Shown: positions 1 through 6,424 of the stretch, piece by piece
How positions within the stretch are numbered: the first letter of the stretch is position 1
Layout of the letters: each line of letters begins with the position of its first letter
Assembly (NCBI GenBank): GCA_007118765.1
Contig: SKQZ01000320.1
Location: 1-8,688 of the forward strand
Direction of reading: 5' to 3'
DNA: 8,688 nucleotides
Origin: Candidatus Hydrogenedentota bacterium
GTDB taxonomy: Bacteria; Hydrogenedentota; Hydrogenedentia; Hydrogenedentales; CAITNO01
The notes under the pieces: model-generated
What the model was told of the DNA's origin: nothing
Seen by the model: only the letters and a program-made list of their open reading frames with translations
Databases searched by the model: none
Program-made: the position numbers and the translations under genes

Positions 1-408
1 ACCTGGAGCGATCCGGGCGCGAGCGCTGACGATGCCTGCGAAGGCGCCCTCAGCGTCGTTACCGGCGGTGACACGGTTGACGTGGACACGGTCGGCACCT
101 ATGTCATCACCTACAACGTGACGGACGCCTCGGGCAACGCGGCAGACCAAGTGACGCGCACGGTGAACGTGGAAGACACGACCGCGCCGGTTATCTCGTT
201 GAATGGCAGCGATCCCATGACGGTCCCATTAGGCGACCCGTTCACCGATCCGGGTGCGACCGCCCTGGACGCCTGTGAAGGCGCCCTCAGCGTTGTTACC
301 GGCGGAGACACGGTTGACGTGGACACGGTTGGCGTCTATGTCATCACGTACAACGTGACCGACAGTGCCGGCAATGCCGCGGACGAAGTCACGCGTACCG
401 TCAATGTT
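1..408 (+). repeat. Tandem 237-bp Ig-domain coding repeat (last part of one unit plus one full unit)
   Basis: Bases 28-171 recur at 265-408 with a 237-bp (79-codon) offset. The first roughly 90 bases of the match are nearly identical even at silent positions, for example the block around GACACGGTTGACGTGGACAC. Later codons have diverged mainly at third positions. This indicates recent duplication or gene conversion inside the surface-protein gene. The third unit near 958-1224 is related at protein level but clearly older. The array probably continues upstream of the window. Confidence 0.85.
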
Positions 409-1623
409 ACGGACAGCGATGCGCCATTTGTCACGGATGTGACCGTGGATGCGCGCGGCGTTGTTGATGTGACCTTCAATAAGGCGATGGGCGCGGGCGT
501 CCTTGACGCCGCGAACTACGCCATTTCCGGGCCCGGCCAGGGCACGCTGGCGGCGAACCCCGACAGTGTATCGGATGCCGGTGGCAACACCTACCGTCTG
601 ACATGGGATTGCCCCGCGCTCATGTTGAACGGCGCTCAGATCACCATCACGGTGACGAACGTTGAAGATGAGTTCGGCAACGCCATAGAAGATGGCAACA
701 CCGGTAACGGCACCGCCATCACGGATGCGCCCACGCTTAGTTTCGCGGGTGATCCGGCGGGCGACACCGTCACCGTTGAATGCGGAGTTGCCGCGACGCT
801 GCCGGCGCGCACGCGCACGGACGCCTGCGGCAATGCCCCGACGGTTCTGCAGGACGGCGCCGAAGTGCCGGGCGGCTGGAATGCCGCCAACCCGCAGGTC
901 GGCACCTATGTGATCACCTACTTCGTCGAAGACGATGCAGGCAACACGAACAGCCGCGCCTTGACGGTGGTGGTGGAAGACACCGACGCACCGGTCATCA
1001 CGCTGGTTGGCGATGATCCGCAGATGATCACGCTGGGCGGCGAGTACAACGAACTCGGCGCGACGGCAGCCGATGTCTGCGAAGGCGACATCTCCGGCGC
1101 CATCGTGATTGACGCCAGCGAAGTCAACACCGCCGAGGAAGGCACGTACACCGTGACCTACAACGTGACGGACAGCGAAGGCAACGCGGCGGACGAAGTC
1201 ACGCGTACGGTCGAAGTGGTGGACCAGGTGTTCCCGCTGGAAGTGACGCTTACCGACCTCGAACTTGAGGACGGCGAAACGGGCAGCTGGACGGCCACCA
1301 TCAGTGGCGGCACGGGCAGCTACGACATCATGTGGTACCGCGAAGGTGATCTGCTTGAAGACGGCGAGTTCCTCGAAGACAAGACCGGCGGTTTCTTCAC
1401 CGGCACTGATACGGCGACGCTGGGCTTCGATCCCTTCGTGGCCGCCATGGCCGGCGAATACACCGTGGTGGTTGATGACGGCGATACCGTTGAACAAGAC
1501 ACGGCGATGCTGACGGCGAAAGACCTCGAACCTGAGGTGCCGGTCACCGGCGCGCTTGGTCTTGCCGCCCTTGCCTTGGCGACGGCCCTCGGCGGCGCCA
1601 TGACACTGCGTCGTCGCAAGTAA
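1..1623 (+). CDS. Ig-repeat cell-surface protein with C-terminal sorting tail, 5'-truncated by window
   Basis: The frame is open from base 1, so the gene begins upstream; the GTG at 82 is internal to a repeat and not a credible start. The visible 540 codons hold stacked beta-sandwich modules. Two DUF5011/HYR-type Ig-like units (1-171 partial, 172-408) and a third divergent one (about 958-1224) share a TYxVTYNVTDxxGNAADxVTRTV signature and a D-x-CEG motif. Between them are an SbsA/Big-like module (about 409-730) and another HYR-like unit (about 731-957). A last Ig-like domain (about 1225-1515) precedes the tail VPVTG, a hydrophobic stretch and RRRK. The composition is acidic and threonine-rich with no enzymatic motif, so a structural or adhesive role outside the cell is inferred. 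The signal peptide and any catalytic domain would lie upstream. A strong terminator follows 40 nt after the TAA. The exact domain family names are from memory and less certain than the repeat structure. Confidence 0.88.
   Translation, partial: TWSDPGASADDACEGALSVVTGGDTVDVDTVGTYVITYNVTDASGNAADQVTRTVNVEDTTAPVISLNGSDPMTVPLGDPFTDPGATALDACEGALSVVTGGDTVDVDTVGVYVITYNVTDSAGNAADEVTRTVNVTDSDAPFVTDVTVDARGVVDVTFNKAMGAGVLDAANYAISGPGQGTLAANPDSVSDAGGNTYRLTWDCPALMLNGAQITITVTNVEDEFGNAIEDGNTGNGTAITDAPTLSFAGDPAGDTVTVECGVAATLPARTRTDACGNAPTVLQDGAEVPGGWNAANPQVGTYVITYFVEDDAGNTNSRALTVVVEDTDAPVITLVGDDPQMITLGGEYNELGATAADVCEGDISGAIVIDASEVNTAEEGTYTVTYNVTDSEGNAADEVTRTVEVVDQVFPLEVTLTDLELEDGETGSWTATISGGTGSYDIMWYREGDLLEDGEFLEDKTGGFFTGTDTATLGFDPFVAAMAGEYTVVVDDGDTVEQDTAMLTAKDLEPEVPVTGALGLAALALATALGGAMTLRRRK
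1534..1620 (+). other. C-terminal tripartite sorting/anchor signal (VPVTG type)
   Basis: The last 29 residues comprise a short motif VPVTG (1537-1551), about 18 hydrophobic residues rich in Ala, Leu and Gly, and a terminal basic cluster RRRK. This is the layout of LPXTG (sortase) and PEP-CTERM-like (exosortase or rhomboid-type) tails. VPVTG resembles LPxTG with Leu replaced by Val. Which processing enzyme recognises it cannot be told from this window. The role in surface anchoring is inferred from the layout. Confidence 0.7.
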
Positions 1624-1662
1624 GCGACAGCCGGGCATACGGCCCTTTGAATGAATAGCGAC

Positions 1663-1700
1663 GGCCGCAGGCTCTACGGAGCCTGCGGCCTTTTCCTTTT
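1663..1700 (+). terminator. Rho-independent terminator after the surface-protein gene
   Basis: There is a perfect 12-bp GC-rich stem (GGCCGCAGGCTC 1663-1674 with GAGCCTGCGGCC 1679-1690) closed by the loop TACG. In RNA this gives C(UACG)G, one of the extra-stable UNCG tetraloops. The tract TTTTCCTTTT follows directly. It separates the surface-protein gene from the acyl-CoA-binding protein gene. Confidence 0.93.
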
Positions 1701-1722
1701 CCGCCGGCGGTCACTTCTATGG

Positions 1723-1742
1723 ATTCCCGCGTTCGCGGGAAT
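1723..1742. repeat. dRS3-like 20-bp palindrome
   Basis: ATTCCCGCGTTCGCGGGAAT is a perfect 8-bp inverted repeat around GTTC. It fits the pattern ATTCCC-N8-GGGAAT known for the neisserial dRS3 repeat. The context (G)GATTCCCGC...GCGGGAATGAC resembles small dispersed palindromes I recall from many Gram-negative genomes. A second short palindrome, CCGCCGGCGG (1701-1710), lies just upstream. Only one copy of the 20-mer is in this window, so its dispersal is inferred. Confidence 0.55.
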
Positions 1743-1820
1743 GACTGCGGGGGCGGACGGTGTTTGCCGGGGAGATGCGGTGCCCGTGGTTTGTGGTATG
1801 TACCGTGGACGGTGAAAAGT

Positions 1821-1850
1821 TTGCATTATTGGTGCAGGGTGGAGTATAAG
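1821..1850 (+). promoter_or_regulatory. Candidate sigma-70 promoter for the acyl-CoA-binding protein gene
   Basis: TTGCAT (1821-1826) and TATAAG (1845-1850) are 18 bp apart, between the preceding terminator and the gene. The -10 matches consensus at 5 of 6 positions; the -35 is weak beyond TTG. An imperfect palindrome ACCGTGGACGGT (1802-1813) sits 7 bp upstream of the -35, and its half GGACGGTG recurs at 1755-1762. It could be an operator, but nothing identifies a regulator. Confidence 0.35.
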
Positions 1851-1914
1851 GGAGTCACTATATCGGAACCGAAGGTAGGTATCAACTCAAACCCGTAGAA
1901 GAGGAGGATTTCTC

Positions 1915-2190
1915 ATGTCTGATGATTTAACCGCCAAATTTGAACAGGCCAGCAAAGACGTAACGGAGTTGTCCGAAGCGCCGGATAACGCGGCGAAACT
2001 GAAGCTGTACGCGCTGTATAAGCAGGCGAGCGCAGGCGATTGCACCGGCAGCCGTCCCGGCATGATGGATTTTGTGGGGCGCGCGAAATACGACGCGTGG
2101 AAAGAGCTGGAAGGCAAAAGCCAGGACGAAGCGAAGCAGATGTACATTGACTTCGTGGAAGAGCTGAAGGCCGCCGACGCACAGAAATAA
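1915..2190 (+). CDS. Acyl-CoA-binding protein (ACBP)
   Basis: This 91-residue protein has the full length of a stand-alone ACBP, a four-helix cytosolic carrier that binds long-chain acyl-CoA and buffers its pool. Recognisable family features in order are an N-terminal helix starting SDDLTAKFEQA, the central KLKLYALYKQASAGDC segment, RPGMMDFVGRAKYDAW (the lysine and aromatic residues normally contact the CoA and acyl chain), and a C-terminal helix ending with a YIDFVEEL-type pattern. The start is fixed by AGGAGG at 1902-1907, 7 nt before the ATG. The gene stands alone between two terminators, so it is probably transcribed by itself. ACBP is near universal in eukaryotes but patchy in bacteria. 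The role in fatty-acid handling is inferred from the family; no lipid gene adjoins it. Confidence 0.93.
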   Translation: MSDDLTAKFEQASKDVTELSEAPDNAAKLKLYALYKQASAGDCTGSRPGMMDFVGRAKYDAWKELEGKSQDEAKQMYIDFVEELKAADAQK

Positions 2191-2211
2191 ACCATCACCG
2201 ATTTGTCTTGT

Positions 2212-2254
2212 GCCACGCTCCCGGATCGGAACAGGAGCGTGGCCTTTTGTTTTT
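2212..2254 (+). terminator. Rho-independent terminator after the ACBP gene
   Basis: There is a perfect 10-bp stem (GCCACGCTCC 2212-2221 with GGAGCGTGGC 2234-2243) with a 12-nt loop, then CTTTTGTTTTT. It begins 21 nt after the ACBP stop and separates that gene from the hydrogenase operon. Confidence 0.93.
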
Positions 2255-2274
2255 GGCGAAGGGTATTGTCCAAT

Positions 2275-2303
2275 TTATTCTTATCGCTTTAATCGTTTAT
2301 AAT
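2275..2303 (+). promoter_or_regulatory. Candidate promoter of the hydBAC operon
   Basis: A perfect TATAAT (2298-2303) lies in an AT-rich patch that stands out from the GC-rich surroundings, just after the ACBP terminator. The best-placed -35 (TTATTC, 2275-2280, 17-bp spacing) is a poor match, which would suit an activator-dependent promoter. I saw no clear FNR-type palindrome. Transcription from here would leave a leader of roughly 95 nt before hydB. Confidence 0.45.
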
Positions 2304-2318
2304 GATGCCTCACCCCCA

Positions 2319-2343
2319 TCCCGTTTGTATGACGGGACACGGG
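2319..2343 (+). other. Hairpin with alternative pairing in the hydB leader
   Basis: TCCCGT (2319-2324) can pair with ACGGGA (2332-2337) across a 7-nt loop. A second ACGGG at 2339-2343 could compete for the same CCCGT. It has no T-tract and does not match a riboswitch I recognise. It may be a leader structure or chance. Confidence 0.3.
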
Positions 2344-2404
2344 TCTTTGAGCACACCAGCCGATGAAGTCTCCCCTGTGGAGACGCAGGAGAATGCGATA
2401 TATT

Positions 2405-4585
2405 ATGAGCAAAGCCGTTTTGGAGCGCTACGAAGCGCTTTTTGAGCAGATGCGCGGTGCGGTGTCGGCGCGCAGTTCGGATGCTGCGGTGGTGGTACAG
2501 GTGGGTTCCGCCACCTGCGAAAACGCCGCGGGTGCGCCGTCGGTGTGGCGCGAATTCGAGCGGCATATCAAAGCCTCCGGTCGCAGCGACATCGTGTTGC
2601 ACCGGGTGGGTTGCACGGGACGATGCAGCCGCGAGCCGATTGTGGGCGTCCTGAAGCCGGACGAGATGCCGGTGAAGTATGAAAAGGTGACCCGGGATGC
2701 GGTACACGACATTTTCACGTCCCATGTGGTGAACGGGGCGCCGGTGACGTCGCTGATGCTGGACGCGTCGGGCCACGGGGCGAAATACCAGCTGGTGTTG
2801 TGCGCGGCGCGGCACTGCGGCGCGGCGGTTGACGGCGACACGGAAAAAACGTTCCGGGAAGAAATAGCCGCGGCGGGGCTGGACAGCGATGATGTATCGG
2901 TGTTGGCGGCGAACGGGTTTGGCTTTTGCGGGATGTCGCCGGAAGAGAGCGCCGTGTGCGTACTGGTGCGCCCGGGGAATACGGTATATTTCATCCGCAA
3001 CCGGGACGATGTGCGCCGTGTGGTGCGTGAACACCTCGGTTCCGGTACGGAAGTATCGGCATTGCGTTGCGACGCGGAGTTTGTAAGCCGCCGTTTCTTC
3101 AGTCTCTACGGCGATGTGGCCTTTTTCAATCGGCAGAACCGGATCGCGCTGCGCAACGCAGGCGTGATTGATCCGGAACGGCTCGACGAATATGTGCGGT
3201 ACAACGGGTTCCGTGCGGTGGCGAATGCGCTGGCGGAAAACGACCCGGAAGCCGTGATAGCGGCCATTGAACACAGCCAACTGCGCGGTCGCGGCGGCGG
3301 CGGCTACCCGACGGCGCTGAAGTGGGCGTCGGCCCGCAAAAGCGCGGAAAAGACACGGTATATCATTTGCAACGCGGATGAAGGCGATCCGGGGGCGTTC
3401 ATGGACCGGAGCATGCTGGAGTCCGACCCGTTCAGCGTGATTGAAGGGATGGTGCTCGGCGGGTTTGCCACGGGCGCGTCGCGGGGCTTTTTCTACGTGC
3501 GCGCGGAATATCCCCTTGCGATTCGGCGCATCGAACATGCGCTGGCGCAATGCCGTGAGCAGGGGCTTTTGGGCGATAATATCCTTGGCAGCGATTTTTC
3601 GATGGATTTGGAGGTGCGTCTTGGCGCCGGTGCGTTTGTATGTGGCGAGGAAACGGCCCTTATTCACTCCATAGAGGGCGAACGGGGGCAGCCCCGTATT
3701 CGACCCCCCTATCCGACCGAAAACGGCTTGTGGGGCAAACCAACGGTGATTAACAACGTGGAGACATTCGCGAACGTGCCGGCATTGCTGGTGTACGGCA
3801 GCGATTGGTTCCGCTCCATAGGGTCGGAAAAGAGCGGCGGCACGAAGGTGTTTGCCCTGGCCGGGAAAGTTCGGCACACGGGCCTGATTGAAGCGCCCAT
3901 GGGCATGACCCTGCGCGAAGTGATTTACGATATCGGGGGCGGCGTGCCCGGCGGGAAGCAGTTAAAAGCAGTGCAGACGGGCGGCCCCGCAGGCGGCATG
4001 ATTCCCGAGACGTTGCTTGATACGCCCATTGACTTCGATACCCTTGGCGCGTTGGGCTCCATTATGGGCAGCGGCGGCATGATCGTGCTCGACGAAGATG
4101 ACTGCATGGTGGATGTGGCGAAGTTTTTCATGGCCTTCTGTCAGGACGAGTCCTGCGGCAAGTGTACGCCCTGTCGCGAAGGCACGAAACGGATGCTTGA
4201 CATTCTGGAACGCATCGCCGCGGGCAACGGTGAACCCGCCGACCTTGACAAGTTGGAGCGGTTGGCGGCGCTGGTGCAGAAGACTTCTCTGTGCGGGCTT
4301 GGTCGCGCCGCGCCGAATCCGGTGTTGAGCACGCTGCGCCGGTTCCGCGACGAATACGAGGCGCATGTGACGGAGAAGACGTGTCCGGCGCACAAATGCA
4401 AGGCGCTGGTGCGCTATGAGATTATCACGGAGAAATGCGTGGGATGTCGCATGTGTGCGCGGCAGTGCCCGGTGGCATGCATAGCGGGCGAGCGAAAACA
4501 GCCCCATGAAATAGACCAGTCCCAATGCATCAAGTGTGGGCGTTGTTATGAAGTGTGCCGTTTTGATGCGGTGGCGCGCCAATGA
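2405..4585 (+). CDS. hydB: NADH-binding beta subunit of trimeric [FeFe]-hydrogenase (HydB/HndC, NuoF-like)
   Basis: This 726-residue flavoprotein should accept or donate electrons at NAD(H) and pass them to HydA and HydC. Two thioredoxin-like ferredoxin domains come first (about residues 25-120 and 127-215). Each has only three of the four usual cysteines: C38, C70, C74 in the first; C133, C138, C175 in the second. The NuoF core follows with the glycine-rich GRGGGGYPTALKW (from about 295), NADEGDPGAF (323-332) and GAGAFVCGEET. The [4Fe-4S] site is SCGKCTPC with C584, C587, C590 and distal C630. A C-x4-C linker (C660, C665) leads to two C-terminal [4Fe-4S] motifs (C678-C688 and C708-C718). The C-terminal ferredoxin is typical of bifurcating HydB rather than complex I NuoF. 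I chose ATG 2405 because AGGAGA (2387-2392) lies upstream, though 12 nt away; in-frame ATGs at 2363 and 2393 would add an unlikely arginine-rich leader. The protein is about 100 residues longer than Thermotoga HydB because of the second N-terminal domain. Confidence 0.93.
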   Translation: MSKAVLERYEALFEQMRGAVSARSSDAAVVVQVGSATCENAAGAPSVWREFERHIKASGRSDIVLHRVGCTGRCSREPIVGVLKPDEMPVKYEKVTRDAVHDIFTSHVVNGAPVTSLMLDASGHGAKYQLVLCAARHCGAAVDGDTEKTFREEIAAAGLDSDDVSVLAANGFGFCGMSPEESAVCVLVRPGNTVYFIRNRDDVRRVVREHLGSGTEVSALRCDAEFVSRRFFSLYGDVAFFNRQNRIALRNAGVIDPERLDEYVRYNGFRAVANALAENDPEAVIAAIEHSQLRGRGGGGYPTALKWASARKSAEKTRYIICNADEGDPGAFMDRSMLESDPFSVIEGMVLGGFATGASRGFFYVRAEYPLAIRRIEHALAQCREQGLLGDNILGSDFSMDLEVRLGAGAFVCGEETALIHSIEGERGQPRIRPPYPTENGLWGKPTVINNVETFANVPALLVYGSDWFRSIGSEKSGGTKVFALAGKVRHTGLIEAPMGMTLREVIYDIGGGVPGGKQLKAVQTGGPAGGMIPETLLDTPIDFDTLGALGSIMGSGGMIVLDEDDCMVDVAKFFMAFCQDESCGKCTPCREGTKRMLDILERIAAGNGEPADLDKLERLAALVQKTSLCGLGRAAPNPVLSTLRRFRDEYEAHVTEKTCPAHKCKALVRYEIITEKCVGCRMCARQCPVACIAGERKQPHEIDQSQCIKCGRCYEVCRFDAVARQ

Positions 4586-4650
4586 CCTGCGTGAACGGCA
4601 TTGTGACGGATTGTTCCGCGCTGGAAGAACGCGCTGTAACAGAGGTATGA
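4582..4650 (+). CDS. 22-codon mini-ORF bridging hydB and hydA (possible translational coupler)
   Basis: An ATG overlaps the hydB stop as ATGA (4582-4585). The frame stays open for 22 codons, beginning MTCVNGIVTD, and stops at 4648-4650, 4 nt before the hydA ATG. The hydA ribosome-binding site (AGAGG, 4641-4645) lies inside its last codons. Ribosomes finishing hydB could therefore restart here and be delivered onto hydA. It has no recognisable domain, and an open stretch this short could arise by chance. It is reported for its exact fit to the intergenic gap rather than for its sequence. Confidence 0.3.
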   Translation: MTCVNGIVTDCSALEERAVTEV

Positions 4651-4654
4651 ATCC

Positions 4655-6424
4655 ATGAGTGCAAAGAAGATGATATCCCTTACGATAGACGGCAGCCAAG
4701 TGTCCGCGCCTGCCGGTTCAACAATTATGGAGGCGGCGGAAAGTACGCTTGGCATCCGCATACCGCGGTTGTGTTACCACCCCGATTTAAGCATGCAGGG
4801 GTCTTGCCGGGTGTGTATTGTGGAAGTGAAGGGGGTTCCCTTTTACATGGCGTCCTGTTCGGTGACAATCTGGCCTGACATGGAAGTGCAGACCAACAGC
4901 CCGGCGATTCGTCAGGCGCGCCGCGATATTGTGGAACTGCTGCTGGACAACCATCCGCGTGCCTGTCTGACCTGTGAGCGGGACGGCAACTGCGAATTGC
5001 AAAACGCGGCCTATGCGGCGGGGGTGCGTGAACGCCTTTTCGACGGGGAACGAAAACGGTTTCCCATTGAAACGGACAGCGTGGCCGTAAACCGCAATCA
5101 GGAGAAATGTATTTTATGCGGCCGTTGTGTGCGCACCTGCGCCGAGGTGCAGGGCGTGCATAATCTCAGCCAACAGGGCCGGGGGTTTACCACGGAGGTT
5201 GCGCCCGCGCACGGTTGCCGCATGGACGATTCGGTGTGCATACAATGCGGCCAGTGCATCAATGCGTGTCCGACGGCGGCGTTTACGGAGCATAGTTTCA
5301 CGGAAGACGTTTGGCAGGCTTTGGCCGACCCGGAAAAGCATGTGGTGGTGCAGACGGCGCCGGCCATACGCGCCACCATCGGCGAAGGGTTCGGGATGCC
5401 TCCGGGCACGCCTGCCACGGGCCAGATGGTGACGGCGCTGCGCCGGCTGGGATTCGACCGGGTGTTCGACACCAACTTTACCGCCGACCTGACGATTGTT
5501 GAAGAAGCGACGGAATTGATGCACCGACTGGAGCATAACGGGCCGTTGCCGCTGCTTACAAGTTGCTCTCCTGGCTGGGTGAACTTTCTTGAGAAATTCT
5601 ACCCGGAGCTGATTCCCTATGCGTCGAGTTGTCGGTCGCCCATGTCCATGATGTCGTCGTTGCTGAAGACATGGTATGCAGCGGAACATGACCTCAAGCC
5701 GGAGAACGTGTTCGTGGTGGCCATCATGCCGTGTACGGCGAAGAAATACGAATCGCGACGCCCGGAATTTGTCAGCGCGACGGGTGTTCCTGACACGGAT
5801 GCCGTACTCACGACGCGCGAGTTGGTATGGATGATCAAGAATTACGGCATTAACATGATGACGTTGCCGGAAAGTGACTTTGATTCGCCTTTGGGCGTGT
5901 CCTCCGGCGCGGGCGACATATTCGGCGCCACTGGCGGCGTGATGGAAGCGGCGCTGCGCATGGCCGTGGAGAAATTGACGGGCAAGGCCCCGGCGGAGGT
6001 GGAGTTTACCGAGGTGCGCGCCGTGGAGGGGCTGCGCGAGCGCGAATTGCAAGTGAACGAGGAACTTACGCTGCGGATAGGCGTTGCGAATGGCCTCACC
6101 AACGCCAAGTACCTGCTGGATGCGGTGGTGAATCAAGAGAAAACGTTTCATGTGATTGAGGTGATGGCGTGTCCAGGCGGTTGTGTGGGGGGCGGCGGCC
6201 AGCCGTACCCGCCTGAAGGCTATCGCATTTTTGACCAGCGGCTGCTTGCCGAACGCGCCGGCGCCCTATATGCCATTGACAAGAAGAAACAGCTGCGCAG
6301 TTCCAATCATAACCCGGCCATACAAGCGTTATACAAAGAGTTTCTGGGCGCGCCGGGCAGCGAGAAGGCCCATGAACTGTTGCACACGCACTATGCGCCC
6401 AGACTGCCGAGAGGAATACGCTGA
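4655..6424 (+). CDS. hydA: [FeFe]-hydrogenase catalytic subunit (HydA/HndD)
   Basis: This 589-residue protein should catalyse reversible H2 formation at an H-cluster in the cytosol. Domains in order: a NuoG-like [2Fe-2S] ferredoxin with C40, C51, C54, C68; a His-Cys [4Fe-4S] site with H100, C104, C107, C113; two [4Fe-4S] motifs (C152-C162 and C195-C205); and the H-cluster domain from about 228. Its signatures are TSCSPGW (302-308, L1), MPCTAKKYE (358-366, L2) and MACPGGCVGGGG (504-515, L3). The C-terminal small-subunit-like segment ends with the typical ELLHTHY. The length matches HndD/A. woodii-type subunits; there is no extra C-terminal [2Fe-2S] domain as in Thermotoga HydA. L1 carries Ser305 where characterised monomeric enzymes have the second cysteine of TSCCPGW, and C326 sits in SSCRSP nearby. 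AGAGG at 4641-4645 supports the start. Overlap with hydC is 1 nt (TGATG). Neighbours indicate a NADH-linked, probably electron-bifurcating complex. Confidence 0.96.
   Translation: MSAKKMISLTIDGSQVSAPAGSTIMEAAESTLGIRIPRLCYHPDLSMQGSCRVCIVEVKGVPFYMASCSVTIWPDMEVQTNSPAIRQARRDIVELLLDNHPRACLTCERDGNCELQNAAYAAGVRERLFDGERKRFPIETDSVAVNRNQEKCILCGRCVRTCAEVQGVHNLSQQGRGFTTEVAPAHGCRMDDSVCIQCGQCINACPTAAFTEHSFTEDVWQALADPEKHVVVQTAPAIRATIGEGFGMPPGTPATGQMVTALRRLGFDRVFDTNFTADLTIVEEATELMHRLEHNGPLPLLTSCSPGWVNFLEKFYPELIPYASSCRSPMSMMSSLLKTWYAAEHDLKPENVFVVAIMPCTAKKYESRRPEFVSATGVPDTDAVLTTRELVWMIKNYGINMMTLPESDFDSPLGVSSGAGDIFGATGGVMEAALRMAVEKLTGKAPAEVEFTEVRAVEGLRERELQVNEELTLRIGVANGLTNAKYLLDAVVNQEKTFHVIEVMACPGGCVGGGGQPYPPEGYRIFDQRLLAERAGALYAIDKKKQLRSSNHNPAIQALYKEFLGAPGSEKAHELLHTHYAPRLPRGIR

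Noticed and set aside
229..1638. Long antisense open frame (469 codons) opposite the surface-protein gene
   Set aside because: It mirrors the codon bias of the repetitive GC-rich sense gene. Its protein is arginine/histidine/valine-rich with no recognisable domain, while the sense frame has clear Ig-like repeats.
2363..2404. Upstream in-frame ATGs at 2363 and 2393 as the hydB start
   Set aside because: They would add an arginine-rich leader (MKSPLWRRRR) unlike the family. AGGAGA abuts the ATG at 2393 with no spacing and lies downstream of 2363, leaving 2405 as the best start.
2297..3877. Long antisense open frame (526 codons) opposite hydB
   Set aside because: The sense strand carries unmistakable NuoF motifs over the same region. 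The antisense product is arginine-rich and featureless, and it runs across the hydB promoter and leader.
5114..6151. Antisense open frame opposite hydA
   Set aside because: It lies across the H-cluster and iron-sulfur motifs of hydA, so it is a composition shadow.
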